A DNA stretch of 64,000 nucleotides, from NCBI GenBank assembly GCA_024743175.1, contig JANSXA010000004.1, positions 124,001 to 188,000 on the forward strand, given 5' to 3'. Shown piece after piece: positions 16,968 to 25,626 of the stretch; positions within the stretch are counted from its first letter, which is position 1; each line of letters starts with the position of its first letter. Made by a program: the position numbers and the translations under genes. This stretch comes from Pseudomonadaceae bacterium. GTDB taxonomy: Bacteria > Pseudomonadota > Gammaproteobacteria > Pseudomonadales > Azotimanducaceae. The notes beneath the pieces are model-generated. The model searched no databases, was not told the DNA's origin, and saw only the letters and a program-made list of their open reading frames with translations.

Positions 16968-17894
16968 ATGGCTTCAGCATCTGCAGAACAACTTGCACAT
17001 CCGATGGATAACATCCCGGTCAGAAACCTGCGCTTTGACACCGAGACACTTCGCGGCGAAAGTGCATTGTGGAGCCACAGCAAGCCCGATTTTTCAATGT
17101 TCATCAACGCGCTTGGCATCCACGTCCCTTACTTTGAAAGGTTTTTGGTGGCGGTCTTTCGCGAGGTGCGCGCGGATATCGGCGATGCTGATCTCATGGG
17201 TGATGTCAAAGGCATTATTGGCCAGGAAGCCCATCACGCCTTCAACTTTGTCGGCTGGAACGAGGTGATGTCTGCCCGCTACCCTCGAGTCAGTGAGCTG
17301 GAAGCGGATGCAGCTCAGCATTTTGCAAACATGTCGACAAAGCGCAGCAGATTCTTTCAGGTAGGTTATGTTGCCGGATATGAAACGTTCACCTTTCTGG
17401 CGGGCGCCATTATTCTGGATCGGTATGAAGAGTTGATGGGTGATGCCGATCCGGTCATGCGTGCCTTGTGGGTATGGCACCAGGTGGAAGAAGTGGAACA
17501 CGGCGCAGTTGCCTTTGATGTCTACAAATACTTCTATGCCGAACGTGAATGGGCGCGTAAATTTTTTGTGCTGCTGGCGTTTGCACACATTACCAAGGAG
17601 ACACTGCGTGCCTATTTACACATGGGGCGCGTTGAGGGGTTCTGGCATCAGTCTGTTCGAGGTTTCAAAGCAGCTGATTTTTTTGTTCGTTTTGCCGCGG
17701 ACTTAGCGCGCTCGGCGTTGCCTGTGTTAAAGCGCGACTACCACCCGCGCAACCATCCCATCTGTAATGAAAATCAGAACAAGGCAGCGCTCGCGTGGCG
17801 ACAAAGATACGACGCCGGCTTAACAACCCTGGCTATTGAGCAAGGAGACCTGACCTGTGCCTTAGAAGGCAAAGCAGGAGGTTCCCGCCAATGA
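16968..17894 (+). CDS. PF10118-type predicted metal-dependent hydrolase
   Basis: About 308 residues, all helical, of the metal_hydrol family (PF10118). Conserved acidic/His pairs sit in an arrangement like that of ferritin-type di-iron proteins: EAHHAFNFVGWNE near residue 85, GYETFTFLAG near residue 142 and HQVEEVEHGAVAFDVY near residue 172. The family is often annotated as a metal-dependent hydrolase without proof. A di-metal oxygenase or oxidase role is equally compatible with these motifs. It overlaps the next gene by 4 nt (ATGA) and opens a plus-strand run of five genes. Start GTG 16965 or ATG 16968. Confidence 0.82.
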   Translation: MASASAEQLAHPMDNIPVRNLRFDTETLRGESALWSHSKPDFSMFINALGIHVPYFERFLVAVFREVRADIGDADLMGDVKGIIGQEAHHAFNFVGWNEVMSARYPRVSELEADAAQHFANMSTKRSRFFQVGYVAGYETFTFLAGAIILDRYEELMGDADPVMRALWVWHQVEEVEHGAVAFDVYKYFYAEREWARKFFVLLAFAHITKETLRAYLHMGRVEGFWHQSVRGFKAADFFVRFAADLARSALPVLKRDYHPRNHPICNENQNKAALAWRQRYDAGLTTLAIEQGDLTCALEGKAGGSRQ

Positions 17895-18373
17895 GTACAC
17901 AATCCAATGAAATGGTGCGCCGAATAATTGCTCATGCTTTGCTGGTACTGATTGTCGGTTTGATTGCTGGTGTTCTGCTGACTTTCTCGCTGCTCGGGGA
18001 GGTTGCACTATGGCCACTACCCGCAATTGACTGGCAGATTTTCGGTTCCACCCGTGGCTGGCAGGCAGCACACGTCGGCGGCATTCTGAATGCCGTCATG
18101 TTGGTGGCGCTGGCCTGGACAGTAAACTGGCTCAACGTCTCCGGGCGCGCGCTCACCTGGGCGGGCTGGGGTCTTATCTATACCGGCTGGGGCAACACGG
18201 TATTTTACTGGGCGGGCAATCTGGCCGGTAACCGGGGGTTGTCGGTAACTGACACTGTTTTTGGTCCTGGTGACCTGATGGGTGCGCTATCCTATTTTGG
18301 TGGTGCCAGCGCCATGTTTGCGACCTTTATCGCGGTTATTATTCTGGCTCGCACCGCTTTGCGCGACGGGTAA
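17891..18373 (+). CDS. Four-TM membrane protein, styrene-oxide-isomerase-like
   Basis: 160 residues with four predicted transmembrane helices. The motif RGWQAAHVGGILNAVML in helix 2 resembles the His- and Asn-bearing segment of styrene oxide isomerase (StyC) type heme-dependent membrane isomerases, and a second Asn/Trp-rich segment (WGNTVFYWAGN) lies in helix 3. I infer a membrane-embedded isomerase acting on a hydrophobic epoxide or related compound. The resemblance is motif-level only. It is translationally coupled (ATGA overlap) to the PF10118 protein upstream and followed 4 bp later by a GST, consistent with a small catabolic or detoxification operon. Confidence 0.65.
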   Translation: MSTQSNEMVRRIIAHALLVLIVGLIAGVLLTFSLLGEVALWPLPAIDWQIFGSTRGWQAAHVGGILNAVMLVALAWTVNWLNVSGRALTWAGWGLIYTGWGNTVFYWAGNLAGNRGLSVTDTVFGPGDLMGALSYFGGASAMFATFIAVIILARTALRDG

Positions 18374-18377
18374 TTTA

Positions 18378-19019
18378 TTGTCCGCCCAGCTTCCAGTCAC
18401 GTTGTGGGGTGCCGGTACCAGTCGGACCATGCGGCCGGTGTGGGTTGCGGAAGAACTGGGGATATCCTACGAACTGAAGCCTATCGGGCCGCGCACGGGT
18501 GAAACCCAGACACCTGAATTCAGTCTGCTCAACCCTAAACAGAAAATTCCCCTGCTGGTGAGTGGCAGTCTGTGTCTGTCTGAAAGTCTGGCCATCTGCC
18601 GCTATTTAATAGCCAGCTTCCCCGATGATGCTTTATATATGCCACAAACTTCTGAGGCACGTGCCCGGGAAGATGAATGGTGTTGTTATATTTATGGGGA
18701 ACTGGATGAAACCAGCCTTTATGTGATGCGGCGCCACGGTGATCTCGGGCACATCTATGGCAATGCCCCCGAAGTAGTTGCGGCGGCGGCAGACTACGCA
18801 GCGAAACACTTTGCAGTCACTGCGCAACAACTGGGCGAGCGGCAGACTGTGCTCGCGGAAGGCTTCGGCCTTGCCGATATTATGTTGATGACCTGTCTTG
18901 ATTGGGCGATCGCTTATCATCTGTTGTTACCCGAAGGGCTCATGCGATATCGCAAACGTATTGCACAACGTCCAGCGTACCAGCGCGCAAAGGCGGCTAA
19001 TTTTGCACGCATAATCTAG
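18378..19019 (+). CDS. Glutathione S-transferase
   Basis: 213 residues: a thioredoxin-like N-terminal domain (LWGAGTSRTMRPVWVAEELGI, NPKQKIPLL, SESLAICRYL) and an all-helical C-terminal domain (ADIMLMTCLDWA, RPAYQRA). The ORF-track start at 18282 would overlap the upstream gene by 92 bp and add a proline-rich stretch foreign to the family. TTG 18378, five bases after the preceding stop with GGGTAA before it, gives the canonical N-terminus. The substrate is unknown. Its position after an isomerase-like gene suggests conjugation of an electrophile such as an epoxide. Confidence 0.82.
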   Translation: MSAQLPVTLWGAGTSRTMRPVWVAEELGISYELKPIGPRTGETQTPEFSLLNPKQKIPLLVSGSLCLSESLAICRYLIASFPDDALYMPQTSEARAREDEWCCYIYGELDETSLYVMRRHGDLGHIYGNAPEVVAAAADYAAKHFAVTAQQLGERQTVLAEGFGLADIMLMTCLDWAIAYHLLLPEGLMRYRKRIAQRPAYQRAKAANFARII

Positions 19020-19094
19020 GCAGTTTGCTGTGCCTGCCATGGCACAATATGTAGCCAGGTCATGTAAAAGGCCGGAATAAACAAGGAGCAAGCA

Positions 19095-19859
19095 ATGAAA
19101 CCAGTCTGTCTGGTGATGGGTGCTGGTGCGGGTATTGGCGGCACAGTGGGTAAACGATTTGCGCAGGCAGGCTATCACGCCGTGTTGTGTCGACGCAGCG
19201 ACCAGGAAGGCCTGGATCGTCTGGTGAAGGCAATTCATGACGAAGGCTTCGATGCGACCGGTTTCCTGCTGAATGCCGTAACAGCAGACAGCATCGAAGA
19301 GGTTATTGCTGAAATTGAAAACAACATTGGTCCAATTGAGGTCGTCGTATTCAATCTGGGCGCGCAAATTGGCGATCGCTCATTAGCACAAACAACCAGC
19401 AAAGCTTTTGAAATGGGTTGGCGCATGGCTACCTTCAGTTTGTTCCGGTTAGCGTCAGAAGTGTGTCCGCTGATGGTTGAGCGCGGCAAAGGGACGATCC
19501 TGGTTACTTCAGCAACGGCTGCAGTACGGGGGAATGCAGGACAGCACTCGCATGCCGCGGCCATGGGCGGGCGTCGCATGTTGTGTCAGTCGTTGAACGC
19601 CGAGTTTTCCTCACAAGGTATCCACGTTTCACACATACTTGTGGATGGTATGGTTGATGCTCCAGATACCTTAGGGAAAATGTTAGGGCCGGAAAGGTTT
19701 AATGAAGTCAGGCAGGCGCGAGGGATGGAGCACGATGGCCTGATTCTGCCCGACAAGGTAGCCGACACCTATCTTCACCTGGCGCAACAGCACCGTTCCA
19801 CCTGGACTTTCGAGCTTGACCTGCGCTCATTCACAGACCGTCCCTGGTGGAACCACTGA
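19095..19859 (+). CDS. SDR-family protein lacking the YxxxK catalytic pair
   Basis: 254 residues with a Rossmann fold and glycine motif GAGAGIGG at about residues 9-16. NLGAQ replaces the NNAG motif near residue 85, and the active-site-type Ser lies in LVTSATAA. Where the catalytic YxxxK should follow, the sequence reads HSHAAAMGGRRML, so both Tyr and Lys are absent. Normal SDR chemistry is therefore unlikely. It may bind nucleotide as a scaffold or use a different mechanism. Start ATG 19095 after AAGGAGCAAGCA, a strong ribosome site. It overlaps tesB by one base (TGATG), a sign of coupling. Confidence 0.82.
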   Translation: MKPVCLVMGAGAGIGGTVGKRFAQAGYHAVLCRRSDQEGLDRLVKAIHDEGFDATGFLLNAVTADSIEEVIAEIENNIGPIEVVVFNLGAQIGDRSLAQTTSKAFEMGWRMATFSLFRLASEVCPLMVERGKGTILVTSATAAVRGNAGQHSHAAAMGGRRMLCQSLNAEFSSQGIHVSHILVDGMVDAPDTLGKMLGPERFNEVRQARGMEHDGLILPDKVADTYLHLAQQHRSTWTFELDLRSFTDRPWWNH

Positions 19860-20704
19860 TGGCTCTGTCGTTAATGCAGTTGATGGCGGTGCAAGCCGCT
19901 GAAGGCGAGGACCACTTCCTGGGCCAGGCTGAAGCTTACGGGTTGTTAGGCATTTATGGCGGACACTTTGTGGGTCAAGCTCTCGCAGCAGCCTTTGAGA
20001 CGGTTGAAGAACCGAAGCTGGCGCAGTCTTTTCACTGCTATTTCCTGCTGCCAGGCGACCCGAATGAGCCAATACATTATGCCGTCACAAGGCTGAGAGA
20101 GGGGCGTGGTTCAGACGTGAGGAATATCATCGCGAATCAGAAGAACCGGCCGATCTTCCAGATGACAGCGAGCTTTAAACTGTCCGAAGCGGGTGATGAA
20201 CATCAACCTGAGATGCCTGCGGTTGCAGATGTTGAGTCACTGCTGGAAGCGCGTAAGTCAGACGATGCTCAATTCAATCCGCCGCCGACTTTAGAGGGCA
20301 GAACTGAGATGCTGATGGCATCGGATCACTTTATTCAGCCAGAGTTTGTAGCGGGGCGAAGAGCAGAACTGAAGCTGTGGGTGCGTTGCAACAGCGAGCA
20401 TCAGCTCTCTCAGCGTGACTCGCAGATTGCGTTGGCTTTCATGTCTGACGGCACATTGATGTTTAATTCAGTTATTCCTCATGGATTGCCCTTTCAAACC
20501 CACCGTCTGACGAGTATTGATCATGCTGTCTGGTTTCATCGTCCTGCCGACGCGGCCGAGTGGCTGCTGTTTGACCAGCGCAGCAGTGCTGCGGCTGACG
20601 GCCGAGGAATGAACCATGGTGAAATTTACAACCGCCAGGGTCAGCTGATAATGACAGCTGCACAGGAATCAATGTTGCGGAAAATCGTGGACAAGAAGGG
20701 CTGA
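19859..20704 (+). CDS. tesB: Acyl-CoA thioesterase II
   Basis: 281 residues forming a double hot-dog fold. The first half carries YGGHFVGQALAAA and FHCYFLLPGD, and the second half VHRxx-like elements (HAVWFHRP) and LMFNSVIPHG. TesB hydrolyses medium- and long-chain acyl-CoA to free acid and CoA in the cytosol. ATG 19859 overlaps the stop of the upstream SDR (TGATG). The GTG at 19847 would extend into that gene. Its placement after the isomerase/GST/SDR run suggests that acyl-CoA intermediates leave this pathway here. Confidence 0.88.
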   Translation: MALSLMQLMAVQAAEGEDHFLGQAEAYGLLGIYGGHFVGQALAAAFETVEEPKLAQSFHCYFLLPGDPNEPIHYAVTRLREGRGSDVRNIIANQKNRPIFQMTASFKLSEAGDEHQPEMPAVADVESLLEARKSDDAQFNPPPTLEGRTEMLMASDHFIQPEFVAGRRAELKLWVRCNSEHQLSQRDSQIALAFMSDGTLMFNSVIPHGLPFQTHRLTSIDHAVWFHRPADAAEWLLFDQRSSAAADGRGMNHGEIYNRQGQLIMTAAQESMLRKIVDKKG

Positions 20705-20723
20705 GTGATGGTGCCAGCCAGAG

Positions 20724-22982
20724 TCAGCTTTGCTTAGCGTCGGGTGACCTTGTACCGCGCTGTTTAGGCTTCCTGTTTCCTTTTAAAGTTTTCTTGCTGT
20801 TCTGTTTCCAGTCGTAGCTGGACAAAGATAACCGCCACCACTTCGGGAGCGGTTGTTTAGTATGTTGATCGTATGCCTTTATGAGGAGTTCGCGGTCAGG
20901 CCAGGCCAGCTTGTAACAGATACGATTCAGATCTTTAAAACGCATACGCGCTTTGGTGGACAGTGGCCTGTCGATAATCGCGCGACCGATATCTATCAAA
21001 TAGAATTCTACCTGGCCGTTGCTGCAGGTCATCATCAGATTACCCGATGATAAATCCCGGTGAATAATGCCCCGCCAGTGCATGTGAGCAACAAATTTCC
21101 CTATCTGTAGCAGCCAATCGGCTTTCTCTATACCCTGGTACTGAAGCTCACCGTTTTTAAATGCTGTGAAGACGTCGCGGCAGGAAAATGCATCTTCAAT
21201 GAACTGGCAGATGTAGTAGCTGTCCGCTGCGTTACTGCTGGTTTGCTCAAAAAATCCCAACGGTTCAGGTGTGGTTACGCCCAACCGCAACATTTCGGTG
21301 GCGTTGTTCCAATGCCTTTTTCCTTTGCTGGGCAAAAATTTGTAGGTGAATTTTTTGATACCCCTGGCACGGTTGAGTTTAACTGTTTGCTCACCGCACC
21401 CCCACCAGGGGGCCTGAATGTTCCACAACTTGTTACGTTTGTCTCTAAGGACTTTACTTTGTGGCAAGCTGCGTAACAGGTCTGGGATATCAACGCCGTC
21501 GGGTGCTTTGGCATCAACGCATTCTGGAAGTGTATAAGTACCTTGCCATTGCTGACTGAGTAGCGTTTCTGTGATTTTGTTTTCACGCGGCCAGTAAACA
21601 ACATCTGACAATGCCTGCCGGGAAATCTGCTCCAGAGCAACTGCACCCGGCGTCGCGACGAAGCTTGGCCACTGCATAAGCAGGGGCTGCTCTGTAATTG
21701 AGCGGGGTGTTTCGGTTAAGACTTCACCTTCGGGTGTGTAGAACTTCGCTGCAGTTAGATCTGCCGCGTTGTATAAGGCATCGAGGGGAAAGATTTTCCG
21801 GTCTGCGCACCAGAGGATGTGCCAGTTCTGCTCCTCGGAGCTGCTGAAAACAAAGTGATGCACGCCATCAATATCTGTGTGGGCGCTCAGGCATCGCGCA
21901 CCGCGTAACACCTTTATGCTGAAGCGCAGCGCGCCGTAAGCTGAAGTTTGCGTGAACTTCTCAACTTCACCGCGAATTTCCCGGTAGTAGCTGACGTTGT
22001 CAATGTCAGGATAACTGGTGTCACCACAGCTGATAAGGCCATCGCGCTGGCAGACCAACGGTCCCCAATAAACTCGGTCTAACGCGCCACTGGCAGCAGC
22101 GATGACCAGATAACGCATAAGATAGTCGGCGTTCTTTTTTTCTGGTGTGGCCGACCAGCGGGTAAGACGTTTACGACTCCAGCAGGTGTATGTGCAGTAC
22201 GTTCTTGCTATACCGTTCTGATGACTGATTTTCTGCAGGATGCCAGCCTTTTTAGTCAGGTTCAGGTTTAACCAGCGTGTAGCAATTTTACTGGCAACCC
22301 GATGATCGAACGCTTCCGGCTCGACGACACGCTCAACAAAAAGATTATTTGTGTGCACTGATGGCTTTGAATGCAGTTTGCCCATGGCGCTCAGGAACCC
22401 CACGTTATAAGCAGGTTCAAAGTCCGAGACGTTCGGCCCTGCCAGCGTTCTGCCGGCTTCTTCGGCAACCTCAGCAGCTATCTGCCACGTGGCGAGATAG
22501 CTCTGCGCGCTATATCCGGACCAGCGGCCGCGGTTAGGCGTATTGCCAATTTCGATGGCGTCCAGACGTGTGCCGTGCAGTTGGATAACACTGTCGACAA
22601 ATTCGCGCCAGCGTGACTGCGCGCTGCTGTCTGTTGCCATGCTTGTGGCGTCATTCTTCAGCGGCAACAAGGCGAGCAGGACGTCGAAGCCTTCATCCAG
22701 CAGGCGTCGCAGGAATCGTTCCGTTGCTGCACCTGCGGCGTCATAGCTGTAGCTGAGGCGAACGTTCTGGATTTCCAGGTCACGTAAGGTATCGACAATG
22801 TAATCATCGCAGCGCGGATCATCAGACGTGGCAACGTTAATTCCAAAGAAATCTACCGGCACGTCTGTGTTGGATTTTATGTCATGACGCAGCCGCAGCC
22901 ATTGGGGAACGTCTGTAACAGCGCGAAGAACACCGACAGCTGTATGTCGCGCCAGGGCGGATTTTTGGAGTAAAGCTGTCAT
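20724..22982 (-). CDS. Glycosidase-like barrel fused to a lipopolysaccharide-kinase (WaaP/InaA-type) domain
   Basis: 752-residue protein with two parts. Residues about 40-400 look like a retaining-glycosidase TIM barrel of the GH5/GH39 kind. FFGINVATSD, the strand NVRLSYSYD and DAIEIGNTPNRGRWSG (where the acid/base Glu would precede N) appear in order. Residues about 520-730 form a kinase fold of the LPS-kinase group: HWRGIIHRDLSSGNLMM (catalytic loop, Asp and Asn present) and FYLIDIGRAII (metal Asp). No signal peptide or membrane anchor is evident, so it appears cytosolic. It may modify envelope polysaccharide or LPS intermediates, by inference. Monocistronic. Confidence 0.7.
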   Translation of the reverse strand: MTALLQKSALARHTAVGVLRAVTDVPQWLRLRHDIKSNTDVPVDFFGINVATSDDPRCDDYIVDTLRDLEIQNVRLSYSYDAAGAATERFLRRLLDEGFDVLLALLPLKNDATSMATDSSAQSRWREFVDSVIQLHGTRLDAIEIGNTPNRGRWSGYSAQSYLATWQIAAEVAEEAGRTLAGPNVSDFEPAYNVGFLSAMGKLHSKPSVHTNNLFVERVVEPEAFDHRVASKIATRWLNLNLTKKAGILQKISHQNGIARTYCTYTCWSRKRLTRWSATPEKKNADYLMRYLVIAAASGALDRVYWGPLVCQRDGLISCGDTSYPDIDNVSYYREIRGEVEKFTQTSAYGALRFSIKVLRGARCLSAHTDIDGVHHFVFSSSEEQNWHILWCADRKIFPLDALYNAADLTAAKFYTPEGEVLTETPRSITEQPLLMQWPSFVATPGAVALEQISRQALSDVVYWPRENKITETLLSQQWQGTYTLPECVDAKAPDGVDIPDLLRSLPQSKVLRDKRNKLWNIQAPWWGCGEQTVKLNRARGIKKFTYKFLPSKGKRHWNNATEMLRLGVTTPEPLGFFEQTSSNAADSYYICQFIEDAFSCRDVFTAFKNGELQYQGIEKADWLLQIGKFVAHMHWRGIIHRDLSSGNLMMTCSNGQVEFYLIDIGRAIIDRPLSTKARMRFKDLNRICYKLAWPDRELLIKAYDQHTKQPLPKWWRLSLSSYDWKQNSKKTLKGNRKPKQRGTRSPDAKQS

Positions 22983-23033
22983 GCAGAATTAGCGTAACAC
23001 AATTGTCACAAAGCATTCTCAAGCTCTGTTGCG

Positions 23034-24497
23034 TCAGCCGCCAAGTCGTAACAAATTCATAAACTCTCTGCGGTTTTTGGGACCGTAAGTTTTGAAGTGG
23101 GGATTAGCAACAGGTTGATAGGCCAGTCGGTCCTGAGCGACGCGGTCCTTTGCAAAATGACCGGTAATCTCTGCATCCGGGATACCGTACAGGGGCGCGG
23201 CATTCAAACCGAACACCTGCTCGCGCATCTGTGGCGTGATTAAGGCGTAATCGTGTTTGCTGCGTAAAGACTCAGATATCTGGAAGGTCTGAAAAGCCTG
23301 AATCTGGTCCTGGGGTGAGCCGTACCAGATAGAATCGGTACCCCACAAGACCTGTTCGCTACCCAGATATTTGAATAATTTACCCAGACTGTGCGCCGCA
23401 CTGTCAGGGTCGCGCATCAGGATTCGCCAGGTTGAACCAAGCTCAGCGTAAACGTTTCCCTGCTCAGCCACGTCGTCTTCAAGCACGCTCTTAATCAACG
23501 AGTCGATACCCTCATTTCGATTGGGATTGTAGGGTCCTTCAGCCTGATCAGCGACATAGCCTGAGTGGTATACGAGGAAATTAATATCCGGATTCTGCTT
23601 TGCAGCTGGCCCGATGTCGTCGCACAGAGAATGTTCATAAGACTGTGGACCAAACGGCAGGCCCTTGTGGACACAGATGTTCTTCACACCCAGTTTGCGA
23701 GCCTTTTCGATGAAGGCCTGACCGGCATCGTCCATGAACGAAAAGCCTTTGCCGTCTGGCCCCCATTGGGTGTAGGTCTTCCAGGCCGATACTTTCCAGT
23801 GTTCTGCAAGCTCGTCCATGCCGTCGAGATCGCCATCCTGATTAGGATTTACGCGGCCATGCACAAGCAGTCGTTTGGTACCGTCGAGGCGGGCCACAAT
23901 GTCGCGGGTTGCGTGTGCCTCTTCGATGGTCAGCGGTTCAGCGGCTCGTGTGGAAGGCACAAACGACAACACCATGATGTCGGTGTCTGAATCAAGAAAC
24001 ACGTCTTTGACAAACTCGTCGGAATCCAGGCAGTTCAGATAGCTTCGGTCTCCGGCCAGCGACCCCAGATCACAGGAGGCTTTCGGCAGGCCGCTGAGGG
24101 GCTTCGCACTGGCAGGCATGCCCTCAAGCCACGCGCCTTCCGGATTCACAAAATGGCCTTGTACGTCCAGAATGAATCCGGGTTTGCTGAAAGTCGCTTC
24201 GGCTTCATTGACATCGAATGCAGAGGATTTTTCTACATCGTAAAAGCCACCGGTTCTGCCTGCAGCTGCGTAAGCAGCGTTAAAGGCCAGCAGCGTTGCC
24301 GCAGCGCCAGATGCGGAAACCAGGAATTGTCGTCGTCCTACGCTGGTCTGTTTTGCATTGTGCCTTGCACTCTGCAACGCAAGTTCATTGGCCAGCCTGT
24401 GCTCTTTGCGCAGCGCCAATGGCAGGTACTCGCCATTTGATGTTGAATCCAGCTTGATCGGTAGGCGGGTGCCTTCTGCGTCATCATTGTCCAACAT
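23034..24497 (-). CDS. Tat-exported amidohydrolase family protein
   Basis: 487 residues. An N-terminal leader of about 50 residues precedes a twin-arginine signal (GRRQFLVSASGAAATLLAFNAA). The leader, rich in Leu/Ala/Arg, is a feature I recall from related amidohydrolases, so the start at ATG 24497 is probably right. The amidohydrolase barrel shows VQGHFVNP (a degenerate first metal motif, one His not two), VHKGLPFG, LVYHSGY and WGTDSIWYG with the late metal Asp. It probably acts in the periplasm on an unknown carboxylated or amide substrate. Divergent from the acid phosphatase, with 188 bp of promoter space. Confidence 0.82.
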   Translation of the reverse strand: MLDNDDAEGTRLPIKLDSTSNGEYLPLALRKEHRLANELALQSARHNAKQTSVGRRQFLVSASGAAATLLAFNAAYAAAGRTGGFYDVEKSSAFDVNEAEATFSKPGFILDVQGHFVNPEGAWLEGMPASAKPLSGLPKASCDLGSLAGDRSYLNCLDSDEFVKDVFLDSDTDIMVLSFVPSTRAAEPLTIEEAHATRDIVARLDGTKRLLVHGRVNPNQDGDLDGMDELAEHWKVSAWKTYTQWGPDGKGFSFMDDAGQAFIEKARKLGVKNICVHKGLPFGPQSYEHSLCDDIGPAAKQNPDINFLVYHSGYVADQAEGPYNPNRNEGIDSLIKSVLEDDVAEQGNVYAELGSTWRILMRDPDSAAHSLGKLFKYLGSEQVLWGTDSIWYGSPQDQIQAFQTFQISESLRSKHDYALITPQMREQVFGLNAAPLYGIPDAEITGHFAKDRVAQDRLAYQPVANPHFKTYGPKNRREFMNLLRLGG

Positions 24498-24685
24498 AGT
24501 GTGGCTCCAGAGGAAAGATTATCAGCATAGGTGAACACGCTTTGGCCAACAAGCAGGCTGAATCTTTCTAATCCTGGAGAACATGGGATTGCACGATCAT
24601 CATAGGTCCGTGAGCACGCAGAAATTCGAAAAGATGAAGACTTAAAGGATGTGTATGATGCCTTTTTGGCCAAATGACATAGCAC

Positions 24686-25516
24686 ATGCCTCAACAACGC
24701 ATTCTGACGACCCTCACGATCCTGTTATTTACCATTGGCTTAGCCGGCTGTACCAGCATCACGCCAGGTGAAACACAGCAGGAAATTCCAGAGATCGCGC
24801 CTGGGGTGCTGATGGGCTACACACCGATGGACGATCCTTTGCTCAGTAAAGCCTTTGTTTCACCCGCTCCTGCGCCAGGATCTGCGCGAGCGGTGATGGA
24901 TGAAACAGTCGCGCAAGAAATGCTTTTGCTAAGAGGCACGCCTCGGTGGACGCTGGCAACCCGGGATGCTCATCTGCGCTTTCCTGATGCTGCCAATACG
25001 TTCACCTGCGCTCTGGGTATGCCCATTACCGAGGCGGATACACCAGAGCTGTATATGTTGCTGCGCAGAACTCTGGCAGACCTGGGATTGGCTGCTTACT
25101 CAGCGAAAAACGCTTACCAGCGCGAACGACCCTTTATGATAAACAAGCAGCCGATCTGTACACCAGAAGAGGAGACGATGTTGCGCGCTGACGGTTCTTA
25201 TCCGTCGGGACATACTGCCATAGGCTGGGGTTGGGCTCTGATCCTGTCAGAACTCGCGCCGGATCGCGCTGAAGCCCTGTTGAGCCGTGGGCGTGCTTAT
25301 GGCGAAAGTCGCAACGTTTGTAATGTTCATTGGCGCAGTGACGTCGATGCCGGACGCCTGGTTGGGGCGGCAGCAGTCGCACGTTTGCATACAAACGAAG
25401 CATTTCTAACCGCCCTGTCTGCCGCGCGTTCGGAAATTGCGAATTTGAAAGAGCAAGATCCGGTACCGGCGATTGATTGTGCTTTGGAGGTGCAGGTTCT
25501 GGGGCCCTTCGAATAA
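24686..25516 (+). CDS. Class A non-specific acid phosphatase (PhoN/PAP2 type), lipoprotein
   Basis: 276 residues. A lipoprotein signal (IGLAGCTS) is followed by a PAP2/vanadium-haloperoxidase fold. All three catalytic blocks are present: KNAYQRERP (K-x6-RP), PSGHT, and SRNVCNVHWRSD (SR-x5-H-x3-D). The enzyme hydrolyses phosphomonoesters in the periplasm and would be tethered to a membrane here. ATG 24686 lacks an obvious ribosome site. The two cysteines in each of CALGM/CNVHW and in the C-terminal DCALE may form disulfides. Stands alone, divergent from the amidohydrolase. Confidence 0.9.
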   Translation: MPQQRILTTLTILLFTIGLAGCTSITPGETQQEIPEIAPGVLMGYTPMDDPLLSKAFVSPAPAPGSARAVMDETVAQEMLLLRGTPRWTLATRDAHLRFPDAANTFTCALGMPITEADTPELYMLLRRTLADLGLAAYSAKNAYQRERPFMINKQPICTPEEETMLRADGSYPSGHTAIGWGWALILSELAPDRAEALLSRGRAYGESRNVCNVHWRSDVDAGRLVGAAAVARLHTNEAFLTALSAARSEIANLKEQDPVPAIDCALEVQVLGPFE

Positions 25517-25626
25517 GCTCCCTCAGGTTGTGACGTTGACAGTGTTCGCCGGGCTGATCCGGTTCTCGCTTATACAACCCGCTTGTCTTAAGATCCGCGC
25601 GAATTAACACAATAGAGATTATCGAT

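Noticed and set aside
18282-18377. N-terminal extension of the GST in the ORF track
   Set aside because: It would overlap the membrane protein by 92 bp and adds residues foreign to the GST fold.
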